Position numbers and translations under genes: made by a program | Notes under the pieces: generated by a model | Told to the model about the DNA's origin: nothing | Seen by the model: only the letters and a program-made list of their open reading frames with translations | The model's database searches: none | Origin: Permianibacter fluminis | Lineage (GTDB): Bacteria > Pseudomonadota > Gammaproteobacteria > Enterobacterales > Permianibacteraceae | DNA length: 64,000 bases | Reading direction: 5' to 3' | Assembly (NCBI RefSeq): GCF_013179735.1 | Contig: NZ_JABMEG010000001.1 | Coordinates: 310,001 to 374,000, forward strand | Part shown: piece by piece, positions 25,513 through 37,853 of the stretch | Numbering within the stretch: the stretch's first letter is position 1 | How the letters are laid out: each line of letters begins with the position of its first letter

Positions 25513-26205
25513 ATGACGACTGCTGTTCCTTCACCGCTCGTTGACTGGTCCCGTATCGAAGCCGTGCTGTTCGACATGGATGGCACGCTGCTGGATCTGC
25601 ATTTCGACAATCACTTCTGGCTGGAGCATCTGCCGCGTCGCTACGGCGAATTGTTCGGGCTGAGCACCGACGCTGCCAAGACCGCGCTGTATCCGCGCTT
25701 TGCCGCCAAGCGCGGCAGTCTCGACTGGTACTGTGTCGATTTCTGGAGCCGCGAGCTCGGCGTCGATATTGAGGCACTGAAAAAAGAAGAGACCGCGCGC
25801 ATCGCGATGCGGCCGCACGCCCTTGCCCTGCTCGACTGGCTCGGCCAGCAGGGCAAACGCCGGATTCTGGCCACCAACGCCCATCGCAAATCGCTGGAGC
25901 TGAAGCTGGCTCACACCACGCTTGGCGATCATTTCGAGTTCATGGTGTCGTCGCACGATTTTGGTCACGCCAAGGAGCACGACGGTTTCTGGCCGGCGCT
26001 GGCGCGCAAATGTCATTTGCAACTGGAGCGCTGTCTGTTTATTGATGACAGCCTCGAGGTGTTGCGCGCCGCGGTCCGTAACGGGGTTGGCACCGTGCTG
26101 GCGATTCCGAACCCGGACAGCACGGCCGGTACCAAAGACACCGGTGAATTTGCGGCAGTCAGTGATTTCCGGCTGTTGATGACCAGCGCCCAGGTGCAGG
26201 AGTGA
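25513..26205 (+). CDS. yrfG: GMP/IMP nucleotidase YrfG, HAD superfamily
   Basis: 230 residues. HAD hydrolase dephosphorylating purine mononucleotides (role known for the E. coli homologue). Motif I AVLFDMDGTLLDLHFDN, motif II ILATNAHRKS, motif III lysine around FGHAKEHDGFW and motif IV CLFIDDSLEVL are all present. The LHFDNHFWLEHLPRRYGE signature after motif I is typical of YrfG rather than other HAD-IA phosphatases. The start ATG is preceded by a short purine-poor sequence, so translation may be modest. Five bp separate its stop from the nudE ATG. Confidence 0.93.
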   Translation: MTTAVPSPLVDWSRIEAVLFDMDGTLLDLHFDNHFWLEHLPRRYGELFGLSTDAAKTALYPRFAAKRGSLDWYCVDFWSRELGVDIEALKKEETARIAMRPHALALLDWLGQQGKRRILATNAHRKSLELKLAHTTLGDHFEFMVSSHDFGHAKEHDGFWPALARKCHLQLERCLFIDDSLEVLRAAVRNGVGTVLAIPNPDSTAGTKDTGEFAAVSDFRLLMTSAQVQE

Positions 26206-26210
26206 ACCGG

Positions 26211-26771
26211 ATGAAAGAACGGCAGAAACCGGAAATCCTGTCCGCGCATATCGCGGCAGAAACCAAACTGTTCCGGGTCGAGGCGCTGCATCTGCGTTTT
26301 GCCAACGGCGTCGAACGCCACTACGAACGACTACGCTCGGGCGGTCGGTTGGCGGTGATGATCGTGCCACTGCTGAATGATGAAACCGTGCTACTGACCC
26401 GCGAATACGCCGCCGGTGTCGAACGCTACGAAATCGCACTGCCAAAAGGTTTGGCCGAAGCCGGTGAAACGGCCGAGCAGGCTGCGAACCGCGAATTGAT
26501 GGAAGAAGCCGGCTACGGCGCCCGCCGCCTGACCCGGTTGAAAACGCTGACGCTGGCGCCCGGTTACCTGAACCATCGCATGGAACTGGTGCTGGCCGAG
26601 GACTTGTTTGAACAGCGGCTGCAGGGCGACGAACCGGAAGAAATTGACGTGCTGCCGTGGTCACTGCATAAACTGGATGAATTGTTTAGCCGCGACGATG
26701 TCAGCGAGGCGCGAACCATCGCGGCGCTGCTGCTGGTGCGCGATCGCCTGCGCGCCGAAGGAAGATTGTAA
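26211..26771 (+). CDS. nudE: NudE, ADP-sugar/dinucleotide Nudix hydrolase
   Basis: 186 residues from the ATG at 26211, with a perfect AGGAG eight bases upstream; a GTG at 26202 inside that site is less likely. The Nudix box is complete: GLAEAGETAEQAANRELMEEAG. The surrounding sequence (LRSGGRLAVMIVPLLNDETV, YEIALPKG, TLTLAPGYLNHRMELVLAED) matches NudE, which hydrolyses ADP-ribose, Ap3A and NADH to AMP-type products. Middle gene of the yrfG-nudE-cysQ cluster; these three enzymes act on nucleotide monophosphates and bisphosphates, a housekeeping set. Confidence 0.95.
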   Translation: MKERQKPEILSAHIAAETKLFRVEALHLRFANGVERHYERLRSGGRLAVMIVPLLNDETVLLTREYAAGVERYEIALPKGLAEAGETAEQAANRELMEEAGYGARRLTRLKTLTLAPGYLNHRMELVLAEDLFEQRLQGDEPEEIDVLPWSLHKLDELFSRDDVSEARTIAALLLVRDRLRAEGRL

Positions 26772-26782
26772 GGAAAACGGTA

Positions 26783-27607
26783 ATGTTGTCACCGCAAGCG
26801 CAAGAGATTGTCACGCTGGCTCGTCAGGCCGGCGCCGCCATCATGCATGTCTATCGCAACATGGCAACCGAGGTGGAGATCAAGTCCGATGGCTCGCCGC
26901 TGACCCAAGCCGACATGGCGGCGCATCGGATCATTGATGCTGGTTTACGTGATGCCAATTTGGCAAATCCGGGTTTGCCGGTGCTGTCGGAAGAGAACGC
27001 CGACATCGCGTTCGCCGAACGGCAGCAATGGTCGCGCTACTGGTTGGTTGATCCGCTCGATGGCACCAAGGAATTCATTGCCCGCAATGATGAATTCACG
27101 GTCAATATCGCCCTGATCGAAAACCACGTGCCGGTGCTCGGCGTGGTCTATGCGCCGGCGCTGGATTTGCTCTATGTCGGTGAACGCCAAGGCGACGGTG
27201 CCGCTGTCGCCTTTCGGCAGCAGGCTGGCGGCGCACTGGAGCCGATCCGCTGCGTCAGCTGGTCGCCTGACAGCGGCCGGACGCTGCGCGCACTCGGCAG
27301 TCGTCGGCACGGTCTGGAAAAAATCGCCACGCTTTTGGCCAAGCTGCCGTACACGCTCGACAACCGCGGCAGCGCGCTGAAAATTTGCATGGTGGCCGAA
27401 GGCGCAGCGGATTTGTATCCGCGCATGGGGCCCACTTCGGAATGGGATACCGCGGCCGGTCAGTGCGTGGTGGAATGCGCCGGTGGCGCCCTGCTCGGCA
27501 CCGATCTGCAGCCGTTTCGCTACAACACCCGCGACAGCGTGCTGAATCCGGATTTTCTGGTGTTTGGCGTCGACTATCAGCAGTGGTCGTCACTGTTGCA
27601 GTTGTAG
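26783..27607 (+). CDS. cysQ: 3'(2'),5'-bisphosphate nucleotidase CysQ
   Basis: 274 residues, cytoplasmic or membrane-peripheral Mg-dependent, lithium-sensitive phosphatase that removes 3'-phosphoadenosine 5'-phosphate formed in sulfate assimilation. The metal sites are visible: VLSEENADIAF, the DPLDGTKEF signature (residues about 91-99) and the late GPTSEWDTAAGQ motif. AAGGA lies 8-9 nt before the ATG. It closes the cluster; 11 bp separate it from nudE. Confidence 0.96.
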   Translation: MLSPQAQEIVTLARQAGAAIMHVYRNMATEVEIKSDGSPLTQADMAAHRIIDAGLRDANLANPGLPVLSEENADIAFAERQQWSRYWLVDPLDGTKEFIARNDEFTVNIALIENHVPVLGVVYAPALDLLYVGERQGDGAAVAFRQQAGGALEPIRCVSWSPDSGRTLRALGSRRHGLEKIATLLAKLPYTLDNRGSALKICMVAEGAADLYPRMGPTSEWDTAAGQCVVECAGGALLGTDLQPFRYNTRDSVLNPDFLVFGVDYQQWSSLLQL

Positions 27608-27660
27608 CGGTCAAAGTAGATTCGGTGCACGGAAAATTGTTAAAAGATGAGCAAAGCTGA

Positions 27661-27783
27661 TCCCCCTCCTTGTCAAGGAGGGGTTAGGGGTGGTTGCGGA
27701 CGTCAACGCGCGAAACCTCAATTAGCAAACAGCTCGAATGCCTGCGCTTAACCACCCCCGGCCCCTCCTTGACAAGGAGGGGA
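27661..27783. repeat. MITE-like palindromic element, copy A (123 bp)
   Basis: Terminal inverted repeats of about 35 bp: the left end starts TCCCCCTCCTTGTCAAGGAG and runs on to GGGGTTAGGGGTGGTT; the right end, on the other strand, starts TCCCCTCCTTGTCAAGGAGG and runs on to GGGCCGGGGGTGGTT. Each end itself holds the palindrome CCTCCTTGTCAAGGAGG. The 45-bp middle differs from the second copy at 52113. It lies between cysQ and the minus-strand 135-residue gene and could form a bidirectional terminator-like structure. Confidence 0.75.
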
Positions 27784-27878
27784 GTCAATCGCCTGCTATT
27801 GTTATTCCGCAACGCAGGTTCGCAGTATCAGATGATATTTACCCGAGGCATCAGCTTTCTGTTTGCTGACCGCGCACG

Positions 27879-28286
27879 TTACTGCGGCAAACCCATCGGC
27901 GCGTCACCGACCACTTCCCGCACATCCGTCACAAAGTAGCCGGTGTCACCGAAGCAACTGGTCGGAATGCCAACATGCTGTTCATAGACCAGCGCGATGC
28001 GCTTGCCCATCGAGGCATTGATCTTGGCCACGACGGCCTCATCACGAACGGTGAACTCGAATTTCTCGGTCAGCGTGCCCGGCACATTGATCATCGCCAG
28101 CTCGCCTTCCCAGGTTTTGCAGATCCAGCCTTTCTGTGACAGCTTTTGCACATAGCCGGCCCGCTCCCCGGCGGCGTAACTCCAGCTCAGCACCAGCCAG
28201 GTGTACAGGCCAAACAGCACGACCAGCAACAGCGCACTGCGCAGCGTCCAGCGCCGCACACTCAGCAGAAAATCCTTGATGGTCAT
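27879..28286 (-). CDS. Single-pass membrane protein, unknown function
   Basis: 135 residues. A basic N-terminus (MTIKDFLLSVRRWTLR) leads into one membrane helix (SALLLVVLFGLYTWLVL). The rest, about 100 residues, lies outside the cytoplasm and has two cysteines (GWICKTWEGE, PTSCFGDTGYFV) and a strand-rich core (EKFEFTVRDEAVVAKINASM, RIALVYEQHVG). I recognise the pattern as a conserved small hypothetical family but know no function. Last gene of the minus-strand run from 35706, 111 bp after the histidine kinase. Confidence 0.7.
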   Translation of the reverse strand: MTIKDFLLSVRRWTLRSALLLVVLFGLYTWLVLSWSYAAGERAGYVQKLSQKGWICKTWEGELAMINVPGTLTEKFEFTVRDEAVVAKINASMGKRIALVYEQHVGIPTSCFGDTGYFVTDVREVVGDAPMGLPQ

Positions 28287-28397
28287 GGTCGGTGATTCCT
28301 GGTTCGTCCCTGGACCGCCACGTTACCGGCTTGTCTGACGATTGCCAACTGTTGCCGGTTCGTACTGGCGGCTCGTGCTGCCGAGCCTTGTAGCCGA

Positions 28398-30770
28398 TCA
28401 GGGCAACTGGCGCGGCAAGCTAAAGAAGAAACGGGCGCCCTGCCCCGGCGCGCTTTCCGCCCAGATGCGGCCACCGTGCAGTGCGATGATTTTGGCGCAC
28501 AGCGCCAAGCCAACGCCGGTACCGGGAAACTCGCTGGCCGGGTGCAAGCGGTGAAACAACGTGAACAGCTCGGTGGCCTGTTGCGAGTCAAAGCCGACCC
28601 CGTTGTCGGCAACTTCGAAGACCCATTCGGCCGCGCCGTTTTCAACGTCAGCGTCAGCAGACGTCTCATGAATGGCCAGCAAGGATTGCGGATTGCGCTG
28701 GGAATATTTCAGCGCGTTGTCGATCAGGTTTTGCAGCACCTGGCGCAACAGCACGCGATCGGCATTGACGGTCGGCAGCGGGCCGATATCGAGCTGCAGC
28801 CGCTGCCGGCTCGCTTCCGGAAGCTCGTGAATGATCTCCTGCACCATTGTCTGCAGGTCAACGGCTTGCCGGCGCAGGCTTTCGCGGCCGAGCTGGGCCA
28901 GCGACAGCAGGCCGCTGATCATTTCATTCATCCGTTTCAATGCCCGTTGGCTGCGCGTGATCAAATCCAGACATTGCGCGTCCGGTTGTGCAGCCAGCGC
29001 CTCCTGCAGCAGTGACAGATAGCCATCGACATGGCGGACCGGCGCGCGCAAATCATGCGACACCGCGTAGTTGAAACTTTCCAGTTCTTTGATCGCACTG
29101 CGCAACTCGGCGGTGCGGGCATCGACTTGCTGTTCCAGCGAGCTGTTCAGTTCACGCAGCTGTGCTTCGGCCTGCTTGAGTGGCGTCACGTCGAGAATGA
29201 TGCCTTCGAGTGCCGTCAGCTGGTTGTCGTGGATGACCGGGCGCCCATGTTCTAACACGCAGTGCCAGCTGCCATCGCGATGCTGAATGCGATATTCGAT
29301 CGAAAACGCCTGCTCTTTGGCTATGCCTTGCTGGACCCGTTCAAACACCAGTTGCTGATCATCAGGGTGGATGATGCTGGCGTAGCTGCGCACGCCGTTG
29401 CCGAGAAAATCACTGGCCGGATAGCCGGTCAGTTCGGTCGCGGCCGAACTGACAAACTCCATGGTCCAGTCGGCATCGTTGGCGCAGCGGTAGACCATGC
29501 CGGGAATGTTGGCGACCAGATTGCGGTAGTGCGCCTCGCTGATCGCCAATTGCTGCTGCATGCCATGCAGCTTGCTGATGTGCTGCTGGCCGCGCCGGCG
29601 CGTCCACGCCAGCAGCACGGCAGCAATCAGCAACACCAGCACCAGCGTCGCCATGGTGATCAATCGCAGCTTGGTGAACGACGATTCGATCGGAGCCTGC
29701 ACCGGCGCCAGCGGAATCAGGTTGACCAGCAACCAGCGCTGCTCCGGAATGCGCGAGACAAAGGCCACGTGCTGGGCGATATCGATGCGCTGATGCCGCA
29801 ATGCCGCGTTCTCAGCGCTTGCCTCGCTCGCTGCGTTCGACGCCATGCTCAGCACCCGCTGCCAAATCGGGTCTGGCAACTGCGGCAAGGTCAGCGTGCC
29901 CTGGCTGGCCTTGATGGCGTCTGCATAGACGTCGGAGGCGGCGACCACGCCTTCCTCGGTCACCAGAATGAACTGGCTGCCCGCCTGCTGGCGCAGCAAT
30001 TCGGTGCGCGCCAGCAGCGCTGCCAATGGCACGTCATGACCGACCGAGCCGGACCATTGTCCGCGCCAATACAGCGGCGCCACTGCCGACAGCATCCAGA
30101 CTTGCGGCACCGGATCGAACGCCAGCTTGGTCCAGTACACGCGCCGGTTCGGATTGCGATCCGGCCGGGTCAGCGTGACCCACTCGGTGTCGCGGTAATC
30201 AAAATCGGCCGGCGCGTCATAAATGAAACGGGGCTGGTCCGGCCAAAAAATGACTTCGCCGCCCGGCGCAGCCAACAGCCAGCTGTCGACAAAATGCTGG
30301 CCTTCGGCGCCCCGACCAAAACTTTCGATAAAGGCCTGGCTGAGCACAAAGAGTTCGCGCTGACCGGCATCGGGTTGCAGAAAAGTGGGCAACGCCAGAC
30401 CGGCATGACGGCTGCCATCAAACAGCTCGGGACGCGAGCGGATAGCGCCATCGCTCTGGCGCGCGAACTGCTGGGCAAAACGCTGATCGATTTGGTTGTC
30501 GGCGCGTCCGGCATGCCGGTCCAGATAACGTTCCAGATCCGTGGCGAAGCGGTTGGCTGAACGGGCGGTCTGTTGCAGATCCGAATCGATGGCATCGGCA
30601 ACGATGCTGGCGATTTCCTGACGCTGGCGAATGACTTGCTCGGCGTGTTCCTGCGCCAAGCGCAGCTGCTCACGCCAGCCAACGACAAACAGCACCAGCA
30701 AGACCAGCCCGGCGAGGGCAGCCAGCAGAAACGGTGGTACTGATTGACGGAGGGTCGGCGGCGCTGACAT
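28398..30770 (-). CDS. Membrane sensor histidine kinase with PAS domain (orphan)
   Basis: 790 residues from the ATG at 30770; a GTG at 30869 would add a poor 33-residue lead. Membrane helix 1 (VPPFLLAALAGLVLLVLFVV), a periplasmic sensing region of about 320 residues (cache-like; WVTLTRPDRNPNRRVYWTKL), helix 2 (LITMATLVLVLLIAAVLLAW), a PAS-PAC unit (YRNLVANIPGMVYRC, YRIQHRDGSWHCVLEHGRPV), a coiled linker, HisKA with the phospho-histidine in YAVSHDLRAPVRHVDG and an HATPase with the N (NLIDNALKYSQ), G1 (DNGVGFD) and G2 (GTGVGLALC) boxes. It is of the phytochrome-like kinase class. No response regulator is adjacent, so its partner is unknown; receivers in this window belong to other operons. Confidence 0.92.
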   Translation of the reverse strand: MSAPPTLRQSVPPFLLAALAGLVLLVLFVVGWREQLRLAQEHAEQVIRQRQEIASIVADAIDSDLQQTARSANRFATDLERYLDRHAGRADNQIDQRFAQQFARQSDGAIRSRPELFDGSRHAGLALPTFLQPDAGQRELFVLSQAFIESFGRGAEGQHFVDSWLLAAPGGEVIFWPDQPRFIYDAPADFDYRDTEWVTLTRPDRNPNRRVYWTKLAFDPVPQVWMLSAVAPLYWRGQWSGSVGHDVPLAALLARTELLRQQAGSQFILVTEEGVVAASDVYADAIKASQGTLTLPQLPDPIWQRVLSMASNAASEASAENAALRHQRIDIAQHVAFVSRIPEQRWLLVNLIPLAPVQAPIESSFTKLRLITMATLVLVLLIAAVLLAWTRRRGQQHISKLHGMQQQLAISEAHYRNLVANIPGMVYRCANDADWTMEFVSSAATELTGYPASDFLGNGVRSYASIIHPDDQQLVFERVQQGIAKEQAFSIEYRIQHRDGSWHCVLEHGRPVIHDNQLTALEGIILDVTPLKQAEAQLRELNSSLEQQVDARTAELRSAIKELESFNYAVSHDLRAPVRHVDGYLSLLQEALAAQPDAQCLDLITRSQRALKRMNEMISGLLSLAQLGRESLRRQAVDLQTMVQEIIHELPEASRQRLQLDIGPLPTVNADRVLLRQVLQNLIDNALKYSQRNPQSLLAIHETSADADVENGAAEWVFEVADNGVGFDSQQATELFTLFHRLHPASEFPGTGVGLALCAKIIALHGGRIWAESAPGQGARFFFSLPRQLP

Positions 30771-30973
30771 GGCCGGAATTCCAACGGCCGAGAAGCTGAG
30801 TATAGGCAAGAATCGGCGAACACAGCGGCGCGGCGCGAGTGGATTTTTCACCCGGTCCGCGCCGGTCACGATTCAGCTGTATTGGCAACACCGAAATGGA
30901 ACAGCGCACGTCACCCCGATCTACACTCCGATCGACATTCCAGGTGACGTGCGTGCGAGCAAATGCGGCCGAC

Positions 30974-34246
<3,273 letters not shown>

Positions 34247-34443
34247 GGTTTTCTCCGGTTGGCGTATTGAGGTTTCGAGAATGTGAGGCTCTTTTGTAAA
34301 AGCGACGCGGGGGAAACTGGACGCCCGAGCATAGCCGGAATCCTGCTACGGCCCTATGGTCATTTGCACACTTTCTTGGCGGCGACGCCGGTGCCGACAT
34401 GTTGCAGCGCGTCGAAAGCTGCCACGTCTCCGGGTGCTGTGCG

Positions 34444-34992
34444 TCAAGCCGACGTGGTGACTTCCCGGTCCTTGGCAAACCAGACCAGCTCCGGCTCACC
34501 CGGATAGACCGAGCGCAGTCCCTGATACTGCATGCCGATTTTCGTCAGCAACCGGTGCGACGCGACGTTGTCGGCATTGGCGATGGCGATGACACGCGGC
34601 AATTGCAGCGTACTGAATGCGTAATCGAGTACTGCCGCCGCCGCTTCGCTGCCGTAGCCCTTGCCGTTGTGCTCGGTCAGAAACGCAAAACCGATATCGG
34701 GCCCCTCGAGTTGCTCACGCTTGAGCAGCCCGCACATGCCAATCGGTTGGTCACTGTCTTTGAGCGCGACCCGATGCAAACAAAAACCGTAACGCTCGTA
34801 CATGGCATCCGGACCATCACGCAAATAGCGCAGCGCATCCAGCTCATTGCGAACCTGTTTGTCGCCGATAAAACGCAGAAACGAATCCTGATTCAGCAAC
34901 TGCACCAGAAAGCTGGCATCGGCGCCGGTCATCCGGCGCATGCTCAGCCGTGTGGTTTGCAATAGATTCATCTGCTCGTCACTCGTATGCAT
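34444..34992 (-). CDS. GNAT-family N-acetyltransferase (RimJ/RimL type)
   Basis: 182 residues. Typical RimJ/RimL layout: RLSMRRMTGADASFLVQLLN, RFIGDKQVRN, MCGLLKREQLEGPDIGFAFL and the acetyl-CoA binding stretch EHNGKGYGSEAAAAVLDYAF, followed by ANADNVASHRLLTKIGMQYQ. Acetyltransferases of this class modify protein N-termini or small amines; the target cannot be told. The start could be the ATG at 34992 or the one at 34971, neither with a strong ribosome site; 15 bp separate the first from the stop of the upstream peptidase gene, suggesting co-transcription. Confidence 0.9.
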   Translation of the reverse strand: MHTSDEQMNLLQTTRLSMRRMTGADASFLVQLLNQDSFLRFIGDKQVRNELDALRYLRDGPDAMYERYGFCLHRVALKDSDQPIGMCGLLKREQLEGPDIGFAFLTEHNGKGYGSEAAAAVLDYAFSTLQLPRVIAIANADNVASHRLLTKIGMQYQGLRSVYPGEPELVWFAKDREVTTSA

Positions 34993-35007
34993 ATCAGCAG
35001 GTCACCG

Positions 35008-35706
35008 TCATTTTGCACAGGGCAGTTCAAAGTCGATATGGTAGTGCTCGTCGTGCCTGACCCAAGGTTTCTTCTTGGAAAATGGCAGCTGCTGCGCCAA
35101 CCCTTTGCCACGCGCACTGCGAAACAGCAGCGCTTGCAGATCATTGTCGAAAATGACCCGGCGAATGCCAACACCACGCTCGGCCGCCGCCTGCTTGATG
35201 GCCAGCAGATGTTCGGCCATGGCGTCAAAATCGATGCTCAGGTCCTCGTACTTGCCAGCTTTGCTGAATTCGATTTTGTAGCCGAACTGATTGGACACAC
35301 CGGTCGGCAGTGGCACTGACCGGCCTTTTTCATCACGCACAGGCACCATGAAATCAACCGACAAGCCGTTCTGGTGAGTCTTATGCGGCGAAAATTCACC
35401 GCCTTCACGCTTGCCGGTTTCTCCGTAAACGAACTGTATGGTCGGCTGCTGACTCGCCAGACTGGCGTACGCGGCCAGCACGACCGCATAGACCTGACTG
35501 TGCACATAGTTGCGGCCGAGCATCGCGCCGATACCGCTGTACGCTGAAAAATTGTCGCCAGAGCGGGGCAGCTGCCAACCGCGCTCGAGTCGGCCGTGTT
35601 CGGCGCTGCCATGACAGACACTGGTAGCGTCAACCGCAATTGCCGGCATGGCCGTCAGTATCAGCAGACTTCCGCAGCACATTCCGGTCAAGATTCGTTT
35701 TGTCAT
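35008..35706 (-). CDS. Secreted MepA-like (M74/LAS) murein endopeptidase
   Basis: 232 residues from the ATG at 35706 (an upstream TTG is unlikely). Signal peptide MTKRILTGMCCGSLLILTAM ending near AIA. LAS-type zinc peptidase motifs: HKTHQNGLSVDFMVPV (HxxG-x-x-x-D) and the late HDEHYHIDFELP (HxH). This pattern fits penicillin-insensitive murein endopeptidase relatives that cut D-Ala-mDap crosslinks in the periplasm. Two cysteines (SVCHGS, LPCAK) could form a disulfide. First gene of a minus-strand run, diverging from the M48 peptidase gene, with 148 bp between the starts. Confidence 0.85.
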   Translation of the reverse strand: MTKRILTGMCCGSLLILTAMPAIAVDATSVCHGSAEHGRLERGWQLPRSGDNFSAYSGIGAMLGRNYVHSQVYAVVLAAYASLASQQPTIQFVYGETGKREGGEFSPHKTHQNGLSVDFMVPVRDEKGRSVPLPTGVSNQFGYKIEFSKAGKYEDLSIDFDAMAEHLLAIKQAAAERGVGIRRVIFDNDLQALLFRSARGKGLAQQLPFSKKKPWVRHDEHYHIDFELPCAK

Positions 35707-35854
35707 GCGTTCTCGTTCAACCAATGCTCGGTATCATCCCGTTTAACTCTGGGCACGTCTGCGCATGTCTGCTCGCTTGAGCCGCCCACTGCAACTCGTT
35801 AGTATGAGCCCCGCCAAAACAAGGACCGGCACGCACCGGAACAGGGATCTGTCG

Positions 35855-37087
35855 ATGACTGCCGTTTCGTATTCTGCCCAAGCATACAGCCCTGACCACG
35901 GCGAGACCAAGCTGAGTGGCGAGCTGACCGTGACGGCGACTGCGGTGCACTTCCAAAGCCCCGACGCTCAAGTCACCTTGCCGTTGCAGGGCCTGCACAT
36001 CAAGCTCGGCGGTGCCAGCAACCGGCTGGTGTTTTTTGAGCACCCGCAGATCCGCGACTGGGTGGTCTACAGCAGCGATCGCACGGTGCTGGCCAATCCG
36101 CATCTGGCCAGCCACCCCGAGGCCCGTGATCAGGTCAATGAGGCGCGCGGCGCCCGCATGGTTGGCTGGGGCATTTTTGCGTTTCTGCTGACGCTATTTG
36201 TTGCGCTGCCATTGTGGCTGGTCAGCAATCTGGATCGCGCCAGCGCCTGGGTCGCACCGAGCATTCCGGCCGATTGGGAGCACAAGCTCGGCGAGACTGT
36301 GTTTGCCCAGTACAAACTCAGCAACACCCTGCTCGATGACGCCGAGGCCAACCGCGCCCTGGCGCAACTGACCGGCGACCTGATCCAGGCGGCGCACAGC
36401 GAACGCTACAGCTTCACGCTGCATATCAATACCGACAGCGAACTCAATGCCTTTGCCCTGCCGGACGGCACCGTGGTGCTCAACGCCGGTCTGATTCTGG
36501 CCGCCGACCACGCCGACGAAGTGCTCGGCGTGCTGGCGCACGAGGTGTCCCATGTTCGCCATCAGCATGGCGTGCGCCAGATCATCAGTTCCAGTGGCAT
36601 CTACCTGATTGTGTCCGCGCTGATTGGTGATGCCAGCGGCGTCATGGCGGTCGTTGCCAGCGCCTCGCCGATGCTGCTGAGCCAATCCTATTCACGCTAT
36701 TTTGAAACCGAAGCCGATGCCGAAGGCGCCAAGCTGATGACGCAAATTCACGGCGATATCGGCGGTCTGGTCAGCTTCTTTGAGAAAATGCAGGCGCTGG
36801 AAGAGAAGCGGCTGGCCGAAATCACCGATGAGAATGCGCGCGAAGCCTTGAAGGCCACTGCCAATCTGCTCGGCACCCATCCGGCCACCGAAGATCGCAT
36901 CAGCGCCTTGAAAGCCTTGGCAGCCCGGCACTATTCGCGTGACCCCAATCGTGAAGATGCATTCCAAGCCTTGAAAGCCCGTGTTGCCGAACTGGTCAGC
37001 AAAGCCGATGACGCCAAACCCGACGCTGATCCGGAATCGGAAAACCAATCAGCTGCCACCGAAAGCCAAACCGAACTCGCACGTTGA
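35855..37087 (+). CDS. Membrane-bound M48 family metallopeptidase
   Basis: 410 residues from the ATG at 35855 (AGGGA about 9 nt upstream); an ATG at 35765 would add 30 unconvincing residues. The N-terminal strand-rich domain (about 1-90) resembles a PH-like domain (SYSAQAYSPDHGETKLSGEL). One membrane helix (GWGIFAFLLTLFVALPLWLV) and a second hydrophobic stretch after the active site. The M48 zinc site is HEVSH (VLAHEVSHVRHQHG) with the third ligand in YFETEADAEGAKLM. A Zn protease related to HtpX/Oma1/BepA-type quality control. It is followed by three AIM24-family genes; both kinds are associated with membrane quality or organisation, so a common role is possible but inferred. Confidence 0.9.
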   Translation: MTAVSYSAQAYSPDHGETKLSGELTVTATAVHFQSPDAQVTLPLQGLHIKLGGASNRLVFFEHPQIRDWVVYSSDRTVLANPHLASHPEARDQVNEARGARMVGWGIFAFLLTLFVALPLWLVSNLDRASAWVAPSIPADWEHKLGETVFAQYKLSNTLLDDAEANRALAQLTGDLIQAAHSERYSFTLHINTDSELNAFALPDGTVVLNAGLILAADHADEVLGVLAHEVSHVRHQHGVRQIISSSGIYLIVSALIGDASGVMAVVASASPMLLSQSYSRYFETEADAEGAKLMTQIHGDIGGLVSFFEKMQALEEKRLAEITDENAREALKATANLLGTHPATEDRISALKALAARHYSRDPNREDAFQALKARVAELVSKADDAKPDADPESENQSAATESQTELAR

Positions 37088-37157
37088 TACTCGCCACTTA
37101 ATATTCGTCACTTAATATTCGTCACTTAATACTCGTCACTTAATACTCGTCACTTAA
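37088..37157 (+). repeat. Five tandem copies of a 14-bp unit
   Basis: Unit TACTCGTCACTTAA with C/T variation at the third base and one C/T at the seventh; five perfect-length copies lie directly after the M48 stop codon and 22 bp before the first AIM24 start. The frame is closed (TAA in each unit), so it is non-coding. It could be a regulator-binding array or a slippage-prone spacer between the M48 and AIM24 genes. Confidence 0.9.
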
Positions 37158-37179
37158 GACATGCTCTGGAGACCCTGCT

Positions 37180-37842
37180 GTGAAAATTGATCTGAAAGGC
37201 AGCGCTGCCTTTTCCTATCTGGACGTCGAGCTCGCGCCCGGCGAAACACTGATCACCGAGCCGGACGCGATGGCCAGCATGGCCGCTGATCTGGATCTGG
37301 ACGCCAAGTTCAACGGCGGTTTCATCAAGGGTCTGCTGCGCAAATACCTCGGAGGGGAAAGCCTGTTCATCAATCACTTCAGCAACAACACCAATGGGCC
37401 GCGCACGCTTACCGTGGTGCAACCAACGCCCGGCGCCCTGCGCTGCATCGACTTGCAGGGCAACAGTTTTTGCTTGCAACCGGGTGCGTTCCTGGCCTGC
37501 ACACCGGGCGTCACGATCAGCCTGCGCTGGGCCGGTTTTGTCTCGCTGCTGGCCCGTGAAGGTTTGTTCAAGCTGGAAGTGTCCGGTACCGGTCAGGTCT
37601 GGTATGGCGCCTACGGCGAATTGCTCGAGCGCGAGGTCGATGGCGAATTCATCGTCGACAGCGGCCATCTGGTTGGCTACGAGCCGCAGATGCAATTGAA
37701 GCTGCAACTGGCCGGCGGCATTTTCTCCAGCCTGTTCGGCGGCGAAGGTCTGGTCACCCGCCTGCAGGGCAAAGGCAAGATCATCATTCAAACTCGCAGC
37801 ATTTCCGGCCTCGTTGGCTGGCTCAACCCGAAATTGCCGTAA
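37180..37842 (+). CDS. AIM24 / TIGR00266 family protein, paralogue 1
   Basis: 220 residues, GTG start preceded by GGAG. Beta-rich AIM24 fold: ELAPGETLITEPDAMASMAA, GLLRKYLGGESLFINHFSNN, LQPGAFLACTPGVTISLRWA, EVDGEFIVDSGHLVGYEP and FGGEGLVTRLQGKGKIIIQT. No signal peptide or membrane helix. AIM24 proteins are linked in yeast to mitochondrial inner-membrane organisation; bacterial members have no settled function. First of three paralogues on one strand. Confidence 0.9.
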   Translation: MKIDLKGSAAFSYLDVELAPGETLITEPDAMASMAADLDLDAKFNGGFIKGLLRKYLGGESLFINHFSNNTNGPRTLTVVQPTPGALRCIDLQGNSFCLQPGAFLACTPGVTISLRWAGFVSLLAREGLFKLEVSGTGQVWYGAYGELLEREVDGEFIVDSGHLVGYEPQMQLKLQLAGGIFSSLFGGEGLVTRLQGKGKIIIQTRSISGLVGWLNPKLP

Positions 37843-37853
37843 GGAAGCGCGTC

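Noticed and set aside
27661..27783. Insertion sequence
   Set aside because: No transposase frame; only short inverted ends, so treated as a miniature or palindromic repeat.
29262..30560. 432-codon plus-strand frame opposite the histidine kinase; likewise 46449-47819 and 50812-52092 opposite the RND genes
   Set aside because: All are shadows opposite well-supported genes, with atypical composition and no motif.
37088..37157. Tandem repeats as a CRISPR array
   Set aside because: Unit of 14 bp with no spacers and no cas genes; a simple tandem repeat.
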